DNA of 64,000 bases from Rhynchopus sp. YZ270_cl-10. Taxonomy: Eukaryota > Euglenozoa > Diplonemea > Diplonemida > Diplonemidae. This document shows positions 42,201-52,365 of the stretch, in pieces. Position 1 is the stretch's first letter, and each line of letters opens with the position of its first letter. The stretch is from NCBI GenBank assembly GCA_964035575.1, contig OZ037834.1:2253594-2317593 (forward strand), written 5' to 3'. The position numbers and the translations under genes are program-made. The notes under the pieces were generated by a model. It worked only from the letters and a program-made list of their open reading frames with translations, did no database searches and was not told the origin of the DNA.

Positions 42201-43238
42201 ATGTTCGCTACCGGCGAAAAGGAGGCGCTTGCCCAGGCGCTCCTGCAGGAGAAGAAGCTGAAGGTGCACAGTCTGGTGAACCCGCAGAAGCTGCAGGCAC
42301 AGCAGGAGCATTTCGATGTGCCAGAGTGGGCAGGCATGCCGCACGAAGGAGTGCACCTGCAGGCCTTCAAGGCAGGCACGTCCATCGAGACGCATATGAT
42401 CGACCGTTCGCCGTACTACCTTCTTGGGCGGAGTCAGGTCTGTGACATCCAGCTGGACCACATGTCCATCAGCCGCGTGCACTGTGCGATAGTGCACCAT
42501 GAGAGCCACTCTGTGTATATCATCGATCTTGGGTCCGGCTACGGCACTTCCGTGGGTGGCGAGAAGCTGCCGCCGAAGCAGCCGCGCAAGGTGACTGAGG
42601 ATGATGAGATTGTGATTGGGGAGTCGTCCCGTGTGTACCGCGTCAAGATGAGTGCGCCTGCAGGCCGCAAGCGCAAGGTAGAGGAGGTGCAGCCTGCGTT
42701 CTCTGCTGCAGCCGAGCGGCGTCTGGAAGAGGAGCGTGAGGAGGCGGCACGCGCTGCGGAGAAGGAGATCCTTGCGCGCGCGGACAACACACGGCAGAAG
42801 GGGTCTGCGGACTTCTGGGGTGGGGGGCGCAAGCGGCAGCGTTTAGAAAAGACGGCGACACCTCCGCCGGAAGTGGCTGTGGACACTTCGGAGGTGCGCC
42901 TGTCCCACATCCTCCTCACGTACCAGGGCACGGAGGAGTGTGTGGCAGACTGTGTGGAGGATGCGCTGCAGATCGCTGTGGACCTTCGCCGCACCATTCT
43001 GTTGAACCTTGACGGCAAAGGCGTTGCACATAGCTTCGCCAAGGCTGCCAAGAAGAGCTCCTGCTGCAGAAGCGCTTCCAAGAAGGGAGTCCTCGGTGTC
43101 GTCGGTTCCACGTCCTTCATGTCGGATCTCTGCCCCACAGATGTCGGTGACAAGGGCAAGTTGATACAGCAGGATTCTTTGTCAGAGCCCCTCATCAGTG
43201 TACGAGGTGTGCACCTCTTGTACCGGCACCCTGTCTGA
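42201..43238 (+). CDS. FHA-domain parvulin (Par42-like peptidyl-prolyl isomerase)
   Basis: The start is the ATG at 42201, giving 345 residues. Residues about 45-150 form an NIPP1-like FHA domain: GVHLQAFKAG, then YYLLGRSQVCDIQLDHMSISRVHCAIVHH with the phosphothreonine-binding Arg and SRVH, and IDLGSGYGTSVGG. A charged linker (KRKVEE, EERREEAARAAEKE) leads to a parvulin domain from about 230: VRLSHILLTYQ, HSFAKAAKKSSCCRSASKKGVLG and a terminal VRGVHLLYR. FHA-parvulin fusions are known as Par42 in Trypanosoma brucei. The enzyme would isomerise proline bonds near phosphorylated partners, probably in the nucleus. The usual CSSAxxGGDLG reads CRSASKKGVLG, and the second conserved His of the active site is not obvious, so activity is uncertain. 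Confidence 0.88.
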   Translation: MFATGEKEALAQALLQEKKLKVHSLVNPQKLQAQQEHFDVPEWAGMPHEGVHLQAFKAGTSIETHMIDRSPYYLLGRSQVCDIQLDHMSISRVHCAIVHHESHSVYIIDLGSGYGTSVGGEKLPPKQPRKVTEDDEIVIGESSRVYRVKMSAPAGRKRKVEEVQPAFSAAAERRLEEEREEAARAAEKEILARADNTRQKGSADFWGGGRKRQRLEKTATPPPEVAVDTSEVRLSHILLTYQGTEECVADCVEDALQIAVDLRRTILLNLDGKGVAHSFAKAAKKSSCCRSASKKGVLGVVGSTSFMSDLCPTDVGDKGKLIQQDSLSEPLISVRGVHLLYRHPV

Positions 43239-44133
43239 TTGCTTTGGGGTTCGGGGGTCTTGTGGGAGGCAATTCTGCCTTCAAGTTATGATTCAAGTTG
43301 TGATGATTGTCCGTCTTCTCAAAAAATAAAAGGCTGCACATCTAAAGAAAACTTCCAGAACACCCCCAAGAAACTGATTATTAGTGCCTAGTCCCCATCT
43401 CTTAGCTCCTTGGCTCCACAGGTGGGGACCACTTTTTTACACATTACACCACACTTGTCCTTTTTTAACCCTTCTTTTCCCTCCCCTTTGTGTTTATTTT
43501 ATTGTGAGCCTTGTACGCCTCCACGGGGTGGTCCCTGGGCAACGGTTGAGGGTGCAGGCCGGCGAAGCGCAAGGCGTAGTGTGTCTTGCCCTTATTTCCT
43601 TTTGATTTTTGTTTTCTTTTTGTTTTCCTTTTGGTGAAGATGTGCAGGTGGAGAGCCCAGGTATCGGCTGTAGCGCTCCTGTGTGGATATGTGGATGTGT
43701 GGAACACCCACTGCAGCAAGAGCATTAGCAAGAGCACCAACAACTGCACCTGCAACAGCCGCAAGAACTACAGCAGTAACAGCAACTGCAGCAGCCAAGG
43801 CTGGAGTGAGAGAGTGGGTGCGGTGCCGGGCATGGTGGAGGCTCAGTCAGGAGTGGGTGTGGAGAGCAACAGCAACAGCAATGACAACAGCAGCTGCAGC
43901 ATCAACATCAACATCATGGGTGAGACGGTGTGAGAGGTATGCTGGTGTTCGGGGACAGCCTTGGGGGGTTTGAAGAGCAGAGTTTAGTGCCACTAAGGTA
44001 TACCCACCAGGGGAGTGTAAAGATAGAGTTATGGTTTGACTGGTGGTGCAGGAGGAAGAGTGCTGAAGCGACCGAGGAGCTCACCTGGTGTGACTTAGCT
44101 TTGAGCTCACTGGTGTGCACATGGAGTGGCCTT
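43239..44133. other. Spacer with AGC-rich low-complexity tract
   Basis: From about 43700 to 43925 the DNA is rich in AGCAAC/GCAGC triplets. It reads as Ser/Asn-rich or Ala/Thr-rich peptides depending on frame. No frame has a domain. I treat it as simple sequence. Confidence 0.55.
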
Positions 44134-45267
44134 CCATGCACAGCATCCATGCACAGCATCCATGCACAGCATCCATGCACAGCATCCATGCACAGCATCC
44201 ATGCACAGCATCCATGCACAGCATCCATGCACAGCATCCATGCACAGCATCCATGCACAGCATCCATGCACAGCATCCATGCACAGCATCCATGCACAGC
44301 ATCCATGCACAGCATCCATGCACAGCATCCATGCACAGCATCCATGCACAGCATCCATGCACAGCATCCATGCACAGCATCCATGCACAGCATCCATGCA
44401 CAGCATCCATGCACAGCATCCTTGCACAGCATCCATGCACAGCATCCATGCACAGCATCCATGCACAGCATCCATGCACAGCATCCATGCACAGCATCCA
44501 TGCACAGCATCCATGCACAGCATCCATGCACAGCATCCTTGCACAGCATCCATGCACAGCATCCATGCACAGCATCCATGCACAGCATCCATGCACAGCA
44601 TCCATGCACAGCATCCATGCACAGCATCCATGCACAGCATCCATGCACAGCATCCTTGCACAGCATCCTTGCACAGCATCCTTGCACAGCATCCTTGCAC
44701 AGCATCCTTGCACAGCATCCTTGCACAGCATCCTTGCACAGCATCCTTGCACAGCATCCTTGCACAGCATCCTTGCACAGCATCCTTGCACAGCATCCTT
44801 GCACAGCATCCTTGCACAGCATCCTTGCACAGCATCCTTGCACAGCATCCTTGCACAGCATCCTTGCACAGCATCCTTGCACAGCATCCTTGCACAGCAT
44901 CCTTGCACAGCATCCTTGCACAGCATCCTTGCACAGCATCCTTGCACAGCATCCTTGCACAGCATCCTTGCACAGCATCCTTGCACAGCATCCTTGCACA
45001 GCATCCTTGCACAGCATCCTTGCACAGCATCCTTGCACAGCATCCTTGCACAGCATCCTTGCACAGCATCCTTGCACAGCATCCTTGCACAGCATCCTTG
45101 CACAGCATCCTTGCACAGCATCCTTGCACAGCATCCTTGCACAGCATCCTTGCACAGCATCCTTGCACAGCATCCTTGCACAGCATCCTTGCACAGCATC
45201 CTTGCACAGCATCCTTGCACAGCATCCTTGCACAGCATCCTTGCACAGCATCCTTGCACAGCATCCT
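44134..45267. repeat. 13-bp minisatellite, about 87 units, two variants
   Basis: The unit is CATCCATGCACAG. In the left part (to about 44650, 40 units) nearly all are the CCATG form. Isolated CCTTG units start at 44417 and 44534. From 44651 on all units are CCTTG. The three transitions are 117 bp (9 units) apart, so there is a short higher-order structure. Because 13 is not a multiple of three, every frame stays open on both strands; these are not genes. Confidence 0.95.
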
Positions 45268-45509
45268 GGTATCTAAGGTGCACAGGGTGCTTGAAAACCC
45301 ACTGCACGAAACTCCGGGGTTCATTTTTTTTTTACACAAAAGGGGTTCATTTTTTTTTACACAAAAAACTATGTTAAGACGAAATCCTAAAAAACCTTAG
45401 TTTTTTAGTCTTTACTATAGAGATGTGCGCCACCCACACCACACACACTACACACCCACACACAGCACACCCACACACACCCACACACACACACACACAC
45501 ACCCCCTCA

Positions 45510-45545
<36 letters not shown>

Positions 45546-45637
45546 TTTTGTCGGTGGAGGGTCTGCGCGAGGGGTTCATTTTTTTTTTACACAGGGGTTC
45601 ATTTTTTTTTACACAGGGGTTCATTTTTTTTTACACA
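45268..45637. repeat. Simple-sequence cluster before retroposon copy 2
   Basis: It contains a partial retroposon start (GGGGTTCATT...GACGAAATCC) followed by CTAAAAAACCTTAGTTTTTTAG, a perfect-armed hairpin also found at 51245-51266. A CA-rich run (45431-45505), a T run of about 32 (45513-45544) and several tandem GGGGTTCATTTTTTTTTACACA units follow. Confidence 0.8.
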
Positions 45638-46605
45638 GGGGTTCATTTTTTTTTACACAAAAAACTATGTTAAGACGAAATCCTACCGATGTGCCTACAT
45701 GGGGCGTCCCCCGTTAGTAGTGCGCCAGATGAGGGGCATGAAGCGAAAAGCGGCTAAAGGTGCAGGCCTGTGTTGCAGCACAGGTCTGGAGAGTTGAGGC
45801 AACTCGCCTGCTGAGCGTGAGAGGAATCAAGGCAGAGGTTCGCTGTCCAAGTAAAACCTACCCTGGTCATCCTCTGCCTGTTTTGTTTTCTGTCGTGATT
45901 GTTTGTGTTTGTGGGCGGGATCAGATGGGTGGAGGGTGTTTGCTTTTTGTTTAGCTTGGAGAAGGGCCACTCTCGCACACTCCTTGTTATCTATCATCTA
46001 GTTTCATTTTTTCATGCATCCCCAAAGTATGTAGACAGAGAGTCAAGACCACCTTGGCCAAAAGGGTTTTTTCACCACACTTTTCTTTTGCTTCCATTCG
46101 TGGAAGCGTTTGCTTTTCTTCTGTTCCTGGCCTGACGTGTGTTCAACAGGTGTGCTATTTTTACTGAGTGGAATCCATTTTTCTTTTTCCAGGTGAGGCA
46201 CTAAAACAAGACATCCTGCAGACAACGAAACAATGGGCACGTGTGTTTTTTATTCTCCCTTCCCTTCTTTTAAGTAAGGAGGATTAGGTCTTCTTTTTTT
46301 CCTTTTTTTGCCCCATAAGTGTGACGCCTGTGTATTCAAATTGATTAAAAAGAATAAAAAACAAACACACGATGCAGTTTCTTGTTTTGTTTAGGAGGAA
46401 GTGGCCACTTACTTTACTTTACCGCCCACCTTTTATACTAAAACTTGAAACACCGACCTTTTTTGGTCATCATTTTTTCATTTCCTTTTTCCTTTTCCAT
46501 TTTCCTGTTCATTTTATTGTCTTTATTGTTTACTCCATTCTTCCTTTTTCCTTTCTTCTATTCTCACATACAAAAAAAGACCAAGTACATAAAAGAGAAA
46601 AAAAA
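45638..46605 (+). mobile_element. Retroposon copy 2, to its A-rich 3' end
   Basis: It appears identical to copy 1 over about 700 bp and then continues to AGTACATAAAAGAG and eight A. The element carrying the OTU-like gene starts immediately after the A run. No long frame of its own. Confidence 0.75.
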
Positions 46606-48634
46606 GGGTCTGCGCCAGGCGGCAGTGAAGAAGGTCCAGGGCCGCGCTGATCTGTCGAGTGCGGCTGTCCCTAATTTTGGGGTCTGGCAGCGGCTGATGA
46701 CGAGTGGGGACAGAGGAGACCAGCGAACGTGGGCGGATGCCATTGCAGTGGCGGGGGCAGGGGAGGCTCTTGAGGTATCTGTGGTCATCCTCAACGAGTT
46801 CGCCCGCCCTTCTCTGATGGTGCCAAGAAAACGGCCTAAGGCAGTGGTCCTTCTCCTCCACTCGGGTGACCAGGATGCGGCAGATGGATCCGGCAGTATC
46901 CCGGGACACTACGAGCCCCTCACCATGGACCCGGCTCTGCAGCAGCACATCCTGTCTTTTGAGGCCACAGGTGGTAAGGGGGAGTGCCAGTCAGAGCGCC
47001 CCATGGCTTTTGTGGGAGCGAGGGAGGCGGAGGCGTCGAACACTTTCCTGCAGTGCGAACAATGCAGCAAGCTCTTCGATGCGTCGGACGCACACTTCTG
47101 CTGTCACACGTGTGGTGGCTTGGCATGTCTGCACTGCGCTCAGGGGTCCAAGCACTGCCCTCTGTCGCAAATTGGCAGGGCGGAATACTTCAGTGCCCTG
47201 TCTTTTTTGCACTCGAATGTTCCGGCTCAGGCTGCCTCTGCGGAGGGGAGCGGAGACCCACCACCTAAACGGGCTCCTTCTCCAGCAGTGCCAGCTCCCG
47301 AGGGCGAGGACGTCGAGGAGGTAGACACGCCAATGGCGGGCGAAGAGGGGCAGCAGGCAGAACAGAAGCAGCAGAAGCACGAGAAGCAACGGAAACAGCA
47401 GAAGCAGCAACAACAAAAGGCGGACCAGGATAAGAAGGAAGCGTTGCAGCGTGCGTCGGACGCGTGGCAGCAAGCCCTGGAGGTACGGCGGGAGCATCGT
47501 CGGTCGTGGGGACCGGATTTGGCCGCGCTTCGGGGCACTTTTGGCGACCGCCAGCAGGAGTTGAGTCGTTTCCTGGAGGAACAGAATGTGCGTCTGGACC
47601 AGGCGAAGGCGGCGGACAGGCATCGTGTGGAGGAGCTGACCGCCAGGCACAAGCGGGAACTCGCAGAGGACGCGAAGAGGATGCATGCGCAGTACTTGGA
47701 AGACTGCGATCGGCACCCCGAAGCAGGAGAGTCGCTCCGGGCGGAGTATGACAGGCAACGCTGCGAGAGGCATTACGCCATCGCAGCTAAGCATGAGTCG
47801 GAGCAGAAGGCGACCACTCTGTTGTTGACGGCGGTGAACCTCTCCCGACAGCTGGAGGCGGAACGCATGGTGGCATACGGGCGGTGCTTTGGGGTGGTGT
47901 GCGAAGGGCGGCTATTCCTCCCCTGCCATGCGGTGCGGAGAGCGGTGGGCGACGACCCTGAAGGACTCGAACCTGACTGTGTCGGCGACTGGATGGCTCT
48001 CTTTGGTCCTCAAGGTGCTTCTCCGTGCCCGGGCGAGTTCCTGTACTGCTGGGCGACACAGCAGCCGTGGAGTGGGAACGGGGAGGGGGACGGTGATTGC
48101 CCGGAGTCGGTGGTCGCCCGTCAGGCGGTTAGGAAGATAGCAGGGGAGGCCGGATACTGCGACACCTGGGGCAAGACCAGCGCGGTCATCGTCGTTCGGG
48201 AAGGCAGGGTCAGCTGGGGAACCCCTTCTCGGGATCAGCTGGAGGAGGAGGTGGGGCGACAGGCCGAGGCGGCAGACACCGAGGTGCGTGTGAAGGTGGA
48301 GGAGATGGATGATGATGAGCAGGAGCAGGAGGAGGACCTCGACACCGCGATGGAGGGGGCGGATCGCTCGCATCCTCTGTCAGTGGAAGGCATCCCTGAC
48401 CAGAAGAAGCAAGCGAGGGTGAGGGAATTGCTGAGGGCGCAGAGCGAGGCTTGGATGTGGACGGAGGAGGAGCGGACGGAGAGGGGGGGTCTTTTCCCGT
48501 GCCTCACCATGGGGTCGCCGGTGCCTTCTTCTGTGACGAAGTGGATCTCCCTGTTCAGGGAGAGAAACAGGATGGCAGACCCTTGTTGTCACTCCCCCTC
48601 TCTACCGCTACTTTCACTCAGTGGTATGAGGTGA
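46606..48634 (+). pseudogene. OTU-like / zinc-finger coiled-coil protein, 5'-truncated
   Basis: The frame continues upstream to an ATG at 46445, but that part is retroposon sequence. Within the element, the first 100 residues resemble the second half of an OTU cysteine protease: a TWADAIAVAGAGEALEVSVVIL helix-strand, VVLLLHSGD, and GHYEPL with a candidate catalytic His. The half with the catalytic Cys is missing. Next comes a Cys/His cluster (CEQCSKLFDASDAHFCCHTC, then CLHCAQGSKHCPL) that looks like a RING- or B-box-like finger, then a long Gln/Lys/Glu coiled coil. The rest is unassigned. The coding frame probably shifts near a run of seven G at 48483-48489 into the frame of the 48451-49152 segment. 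Confidence 0.6.
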
Positions 48635-49152
48635 TGAAGGTGGTGGGTTTGCATGAGTGGTCGGTTCAGGAAAAGTGCAAGGCAAAGTCGACGTTGCATG
48701 CCCTGACGGACAACCGGAGCAGTAGGGGGCAGGCCTTTGCAGCGGAGAGTACAAGGAGGGAGAATGAGGCACGAGCGGCTCGAGAGGGAATAGGCCGACA
48801 ACCTCAAGCCTCCTCTTCTTCTTCTTCTTCCTCCACCTCTGCAGGCCGTGGCACTACAACCTCCATCGCCCAACCTGCAGTCTCCACTTCTTCCTCCTCC
48901 TCATCGGCAGGCCGTGGCAATGCAACCTCCTCCGCCCAACCTGCTCCTTCCCCAGCTCCCAAAGGACCCCAGCGCCATGCAGCTCAGGGTAGGTCCAACA
49001 CGTCGAACGTGTTCACCGACGCAGTGGCACAAGCGACGCAGCATGTGCTCTCGCCCCAGGAGGTGCAGAGAGGGCGCAATGGTCGCGGTGGTGGACAGAA
49101 GGGGAGACAGAGCGGAGGAAGGAAGGGGAAAAAGGGGAATAAAAAGAATTAG
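48451..49152 (+). pseudogene. C-terminal part of the OTU-like element protein, shifted frame
   Basis: This frame overlaps the end of the previous one. It contains protein-like sequence (FFCDEVDLPVQGE; TQWYEVMKVVGLHEWSVQEKCK), then Ser-rich repeats (SSSTSAGRG twice) and a Gly/Arg/Lys tail. It reads as the natural continuation after a one-base slip. Either the copy is mutated or the element uses programmed frameshifting; one copy cannot tell. Confidence 0.5.
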
Positions 49153-50139
49153 AGAGCTAGAGAGTTAGAGGGTGAGAGTGTGTGTGTAGAAGCGTGTAGA
49201 GAATGACAGTTTGCCCCATGTTTATTTTTAACCCTTTTTATTTTGTGTTTTTTGTTCTTTTCATCCTTTGGGGTTTGCCCCCCCTTTCCCCCCTTTCCGC
49301 CCCCCTTCCTATTTGTTAATATTTTTGGTTGGCTGCTGGCTAGGACGGGTCTACCCCAGCGACGGCCCGTACCCCTTGGACGAGGCTCTGAGGGTAGAGG
49401 GCAGTCTCGGAGTAAGACCTGTCTAAGAGCCAGGCCAGTGGCATCAGGAGCCATTGGGCCACTTTTATAGATTGTGCAGTAGAGTAGAGTTTGTACAGAA
49501 CTCTTGTCCTTTGAGTTCCTTTTTTCACTCCTTTAGTTTTTCATTTTTACCTTGTGAAGGTCAATTTCAATTTTTCATTTTTCAAAACCACCACAGGTAA
49601 GCACGAGACCCACCATTGTTGTTGTTGATTTTGTTGTGCGTTATTGTTGTTTTCCCCTTTGGGTGTCAGTCAGTCGGGTCAGGTCACACTTACTGAAGTT
49701 CTCAAAAATTTTCACCAAAAAGAAAACTACTAAAAAGATTATGGAACTTCCTTTTTATTTGTTTGTGTGTTACAGAGGAAACGGCTCACTCAATCCCCTC
49801 CTTCTCCTCCCCTCCCCTCCCCAAGACAAAGCAAAATAAAACTACACCGGTAGACAGAGCAACCCTCCCGTCCCATCCCCTCCCCTTTTCCTTTTGGGAA
49901 AAATTGCACTCACTTACTACCCTTTTGCTTATTTGCAGGGAAGTGTTGGTTGTAGTTGTCCCACATGCTTTCTATTTTAGTGCCACTAACTGTGTTTTCA
50001 GGCACTGTCTTGCCAGTACAATAGTAAAGTGCCCTTGTCTGGACATCTAGCTGTTTACATACTCGCTTGACTAGTAAGTACCCCCTCTGTCACTGGATGT
50101 AGATAAAAAAAGCGAGCCTAGGGCTAAGTTGAACAACAC

Positions 50140-50140
<1 letters not shown>
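49153..50140. other. Non-coding 3' part of the OTU element and flank
   Basis: No gene is seen. Part of it (49340-49465) is GC-rich and unlike the surrounding AT-rich DNA. The stretch from 49500 on is ordinary AT-rich sequence, so the element's end could lie earlier than the poly(A). Confidence 0.5.

Positions 50141-50209
<69 letters not shown>
50141..50209. repeat. Run of 69 A
   Basis: Uninterrupted poly(A), probably a retroelement tail. Confidence 0.9.
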
Positions 50210-50212
<3 letters not shown>

Positions 50213-50413
50213 TAAAACATGACACTTGTGGCATGCTTCCCAGCACAGGAAAGTGCATTGAAAAACCTGAAAAAACACATGTAATATGTGATGGTCAAAA
50301 GTGCAAGATTCCTTCGTTAATGAACTTTTTGAGTACCAGTTATACCTGGGGAATATGGTCAGATCACTCTTTTGACCATCTTGCGTTTACCACAAAAACA
50401 CCTCTTTTTACCA

Positions 50414-50423
50414 GGCCACTTTT
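50414..50423 (+). repeat. Target-site duplication, left copy
   Basis: GGCCACTTTT immediately before retroposon copy 3, repeated at 51001-51010 right after its poly(A). Confidence 0.88.
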
Positions 50424-50969
50424 AGACAGAGAGTCAAGACCACCTTGGCCAAAAGGGTTTTTTCACCACACTTTTCTTTTGCTTCCATTCGTGGAAGCGT
50501 TTGCTTTTCTTCTGTTCCTGGCCTGACGTGTGTTCAACAGGTGTGCTATTTTTACTGAGTGGAATCCATTTTTCTTTTTCCAGGTGAGGCACTAAAACAA
50601 GACATCCTGCAGACAACGAAACAATGGGCACGTGTGTTTTTTATTCTCCCTTCCCTTCTTTTAAGTAAGGAGGATTAGGTCTTCTTTTTTTCCTTTTTTT
50701 GCCCCATAAGTGTGACGCCTGTGTATTCAAATTGATTAAAAAGAATAAAAAACAAACACACGATGCAGTTTCTTGTTTTGTTTAGGAGGAAGTGGCCACT
50801 TACTTTACTTTACCGCCCACCTTTTATACTAAAACTTGAAACACCGACCTTTTTTGGTCATCATTTTTTCATTTCCTTTTTCCTTTTCCATTTTCCTGTT
50901 CATTTTATTGTCTTTATTGTTTACTCCATTCTTCCTTTTTCCTTTCTTCTATTCTACTACATAAAAGAG

Positions 50970-51000
<31 letters not shown>
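50424..51000 (+). mobile_element. Retroposon copy 3, 5'-truncated, with poly(A) and TSD
   Basis: It starts inside the element (AGACAGAGAGTCAAGACC), runs collinear with copy 2 to CTTCTATTCT, and ends ACATAAAAGAG plus a run of more than 30 A. A 10-bp direct repeat flanks it. It appears identical to copies 1 and 2 over their shared part, so insertion was recent. Confidence 0.9.
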
Positions 51001-51003
<3 letters not shown>

Positions 51004-51010
51004 CACTTTT
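51001..51010 (+). repeat. Target-site duplication, right copy
   Basis: GGCCACTTTT directly after the poly(A) of copy 3. Confidence 0.88.
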
Positions 51011-51300
51011 CACCTGAAAAGCCAGTTCATGAAGGCACAAGTGAAGTTTTTTTGTACACGTTACCGCGAGCGGGCGCGCGAAGCGCGCACGCGAGCGCCC
51101 CGTGGGAAGCGAATAGCGGACCACCTGCCCAGTGCGTGAGGTGCATACAAAAAAAAACCACCTGTAAAAAAAGAGAGGTCCTCATCACGTTTCCATGGAG
51201 GTGTCACACAAGAACGACAGGTTTTTTAGCCCGTCACCAAATCCTAAAAAACCTTAGTTTTTTAGTCTTTACTATAGATTTTTTTTTTTTTTTGTTTTTC
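51011..51300. other. Spacer with GC hairpin and T run
   Basis: It contains the GCGCGCGAAGCGCGC hairpin core near 51070 and CTAAAAAACCTTAGTTTTTTAG near 51245-51266, the same hairpin as near 45390. No gene. Confidence 0.6.
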
Positions 51301-51358
51301 CGCAAACCCGCAAACCCGTAAACCCGCAAACCCGCAAACCCGCAAACCCGCAAACCCG
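51301..51358 (+). repeat. Short CCCGCAAA array, about 7 units
   Basis: About seven units with one CCCGTAAA variant, between a T run and the tandem GGGGTTCATTTT units. Confidence 0.9.
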
Positions 51359-51403
51359 GGGTTCATTGGGGTTCATTTTTTTTTAGGGGTTCATTTTTTT
51401 TTA

Positions 51404-52365
51404 GGGGTTCATTTTTTTTTACACAAAAAACTATGTTAAGACGAAATCCTACCGATGTGCCTACATGGGGCGTCCCCCGTCAGTAGTGCGCCAGATGAGG
51501 GGCACGAAGCGAAATGCGGTGAAAGGTGCAGGCCTGTTTTGCAGCAGGTCTGGAGAGTTGTGGCAACTCGTCTGCTGAGCGTGTGAAGTATCAAGGCAGA
51601 GGTTCGCTGTTCAAGTAAAACCTACCCTGGTCATCCTCTGCCTGTCTTGGTTTCTGTCGTGATTGTTTGTGTTTGTGGGCGGGATCAGATGGGTGGAGGG
51701 TGTTTACTTTGTGTTTAGCTCGGAGAAGTGGCTTACCCGCCCACTCTCTGTTATTTATTCAGTGTCATTTTTCCATTCATCCCCAAAGTTTGTAGACAGA
51801 GTCAAGACCACCTTGGCCAAAAGGGTTTTTTCACCACACTTTTCTTTTGCTTCCATTCGTGGAAGCGTTTGCTTTTCTTCTGTTCCTGGCCTGACGTGTG
51901 TTCAACAGGTGTGCTATTTTTACCAAGTGGAATCCATTTTTCTTTTTCCAGGGGAGGCACTAAAACAAACCATTCTGCAGACAACAAAGCAAAGGCAATG
52001 TGTTTTTTATTCTCCCTTCCCTTCTTTTAAGTAAGGAGGATTAGGTCTTCTTTTTTTCCTTTTTTTGCCCCAGAAGTGTGACGCCTGTGTATTCAAATTG
52101 ATCAAAAAGAATAAAAAACAAACACATAATGCAGTTTCTTGTTTTGTATAAAACTCTGTTGGCTCTACCGTACTCTTCGCCCGCCTTTTATACAAAACTT
52201 GAAACACCGACCATTTTTGGTCATCATTTTTTCCTTTTCATTTTTCCATTTCCTTTTTCCTTTTCCATTTCCTGTTCATTTTATTGTCTTTATTGTCTTC
52301 TCCATTTCTTCCTTTTTCCTTTCTATTCTCATAAAAAACTAGTCCAAGTACAAAAAAGAAAAAAA
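51404..52365 (+). mobile_element. Retroposon copy 4, diverged
   Basis: Collinear with copies 1-2 but with many substitutions and small indels (for example GCACGAAGCGAAATGCGG). It ends AGTCCAAGTACAAAAAAG plus A, at which point the first large octamer array begins. It is an older insertion than copies 1-3. Confidence 0.8.

Larger units (their letters stand above)
46606..50209 (+). mobile_element. 5'-truncated poly(A)-tailed element with OTU-like gene
   Basis: The segment starts abruptly after the A tail of retroposon copy 2 and ends in 69 A (50141-50209). It carries one long damaged reading frame pair and about 1 kb of non-coding 3' sequence. No reverse transcriptase, transposase or terminal repeats are visible, so the class is unknown. 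5' truncation plus a poly(A) tail fits target-primed retrotransposition. I found no target-site duplication for this one, and the 3' limit is a guess based on the poly(A). Confidence 0.5.

Noticed and set aside
43914-45400. Cys-rich and His-rich frames of 400-450 codons
   Set aside because: They are translations of the 13-bp minisatellite, open in all frames for the same reason. The flanking non-repeat parts show no domain.
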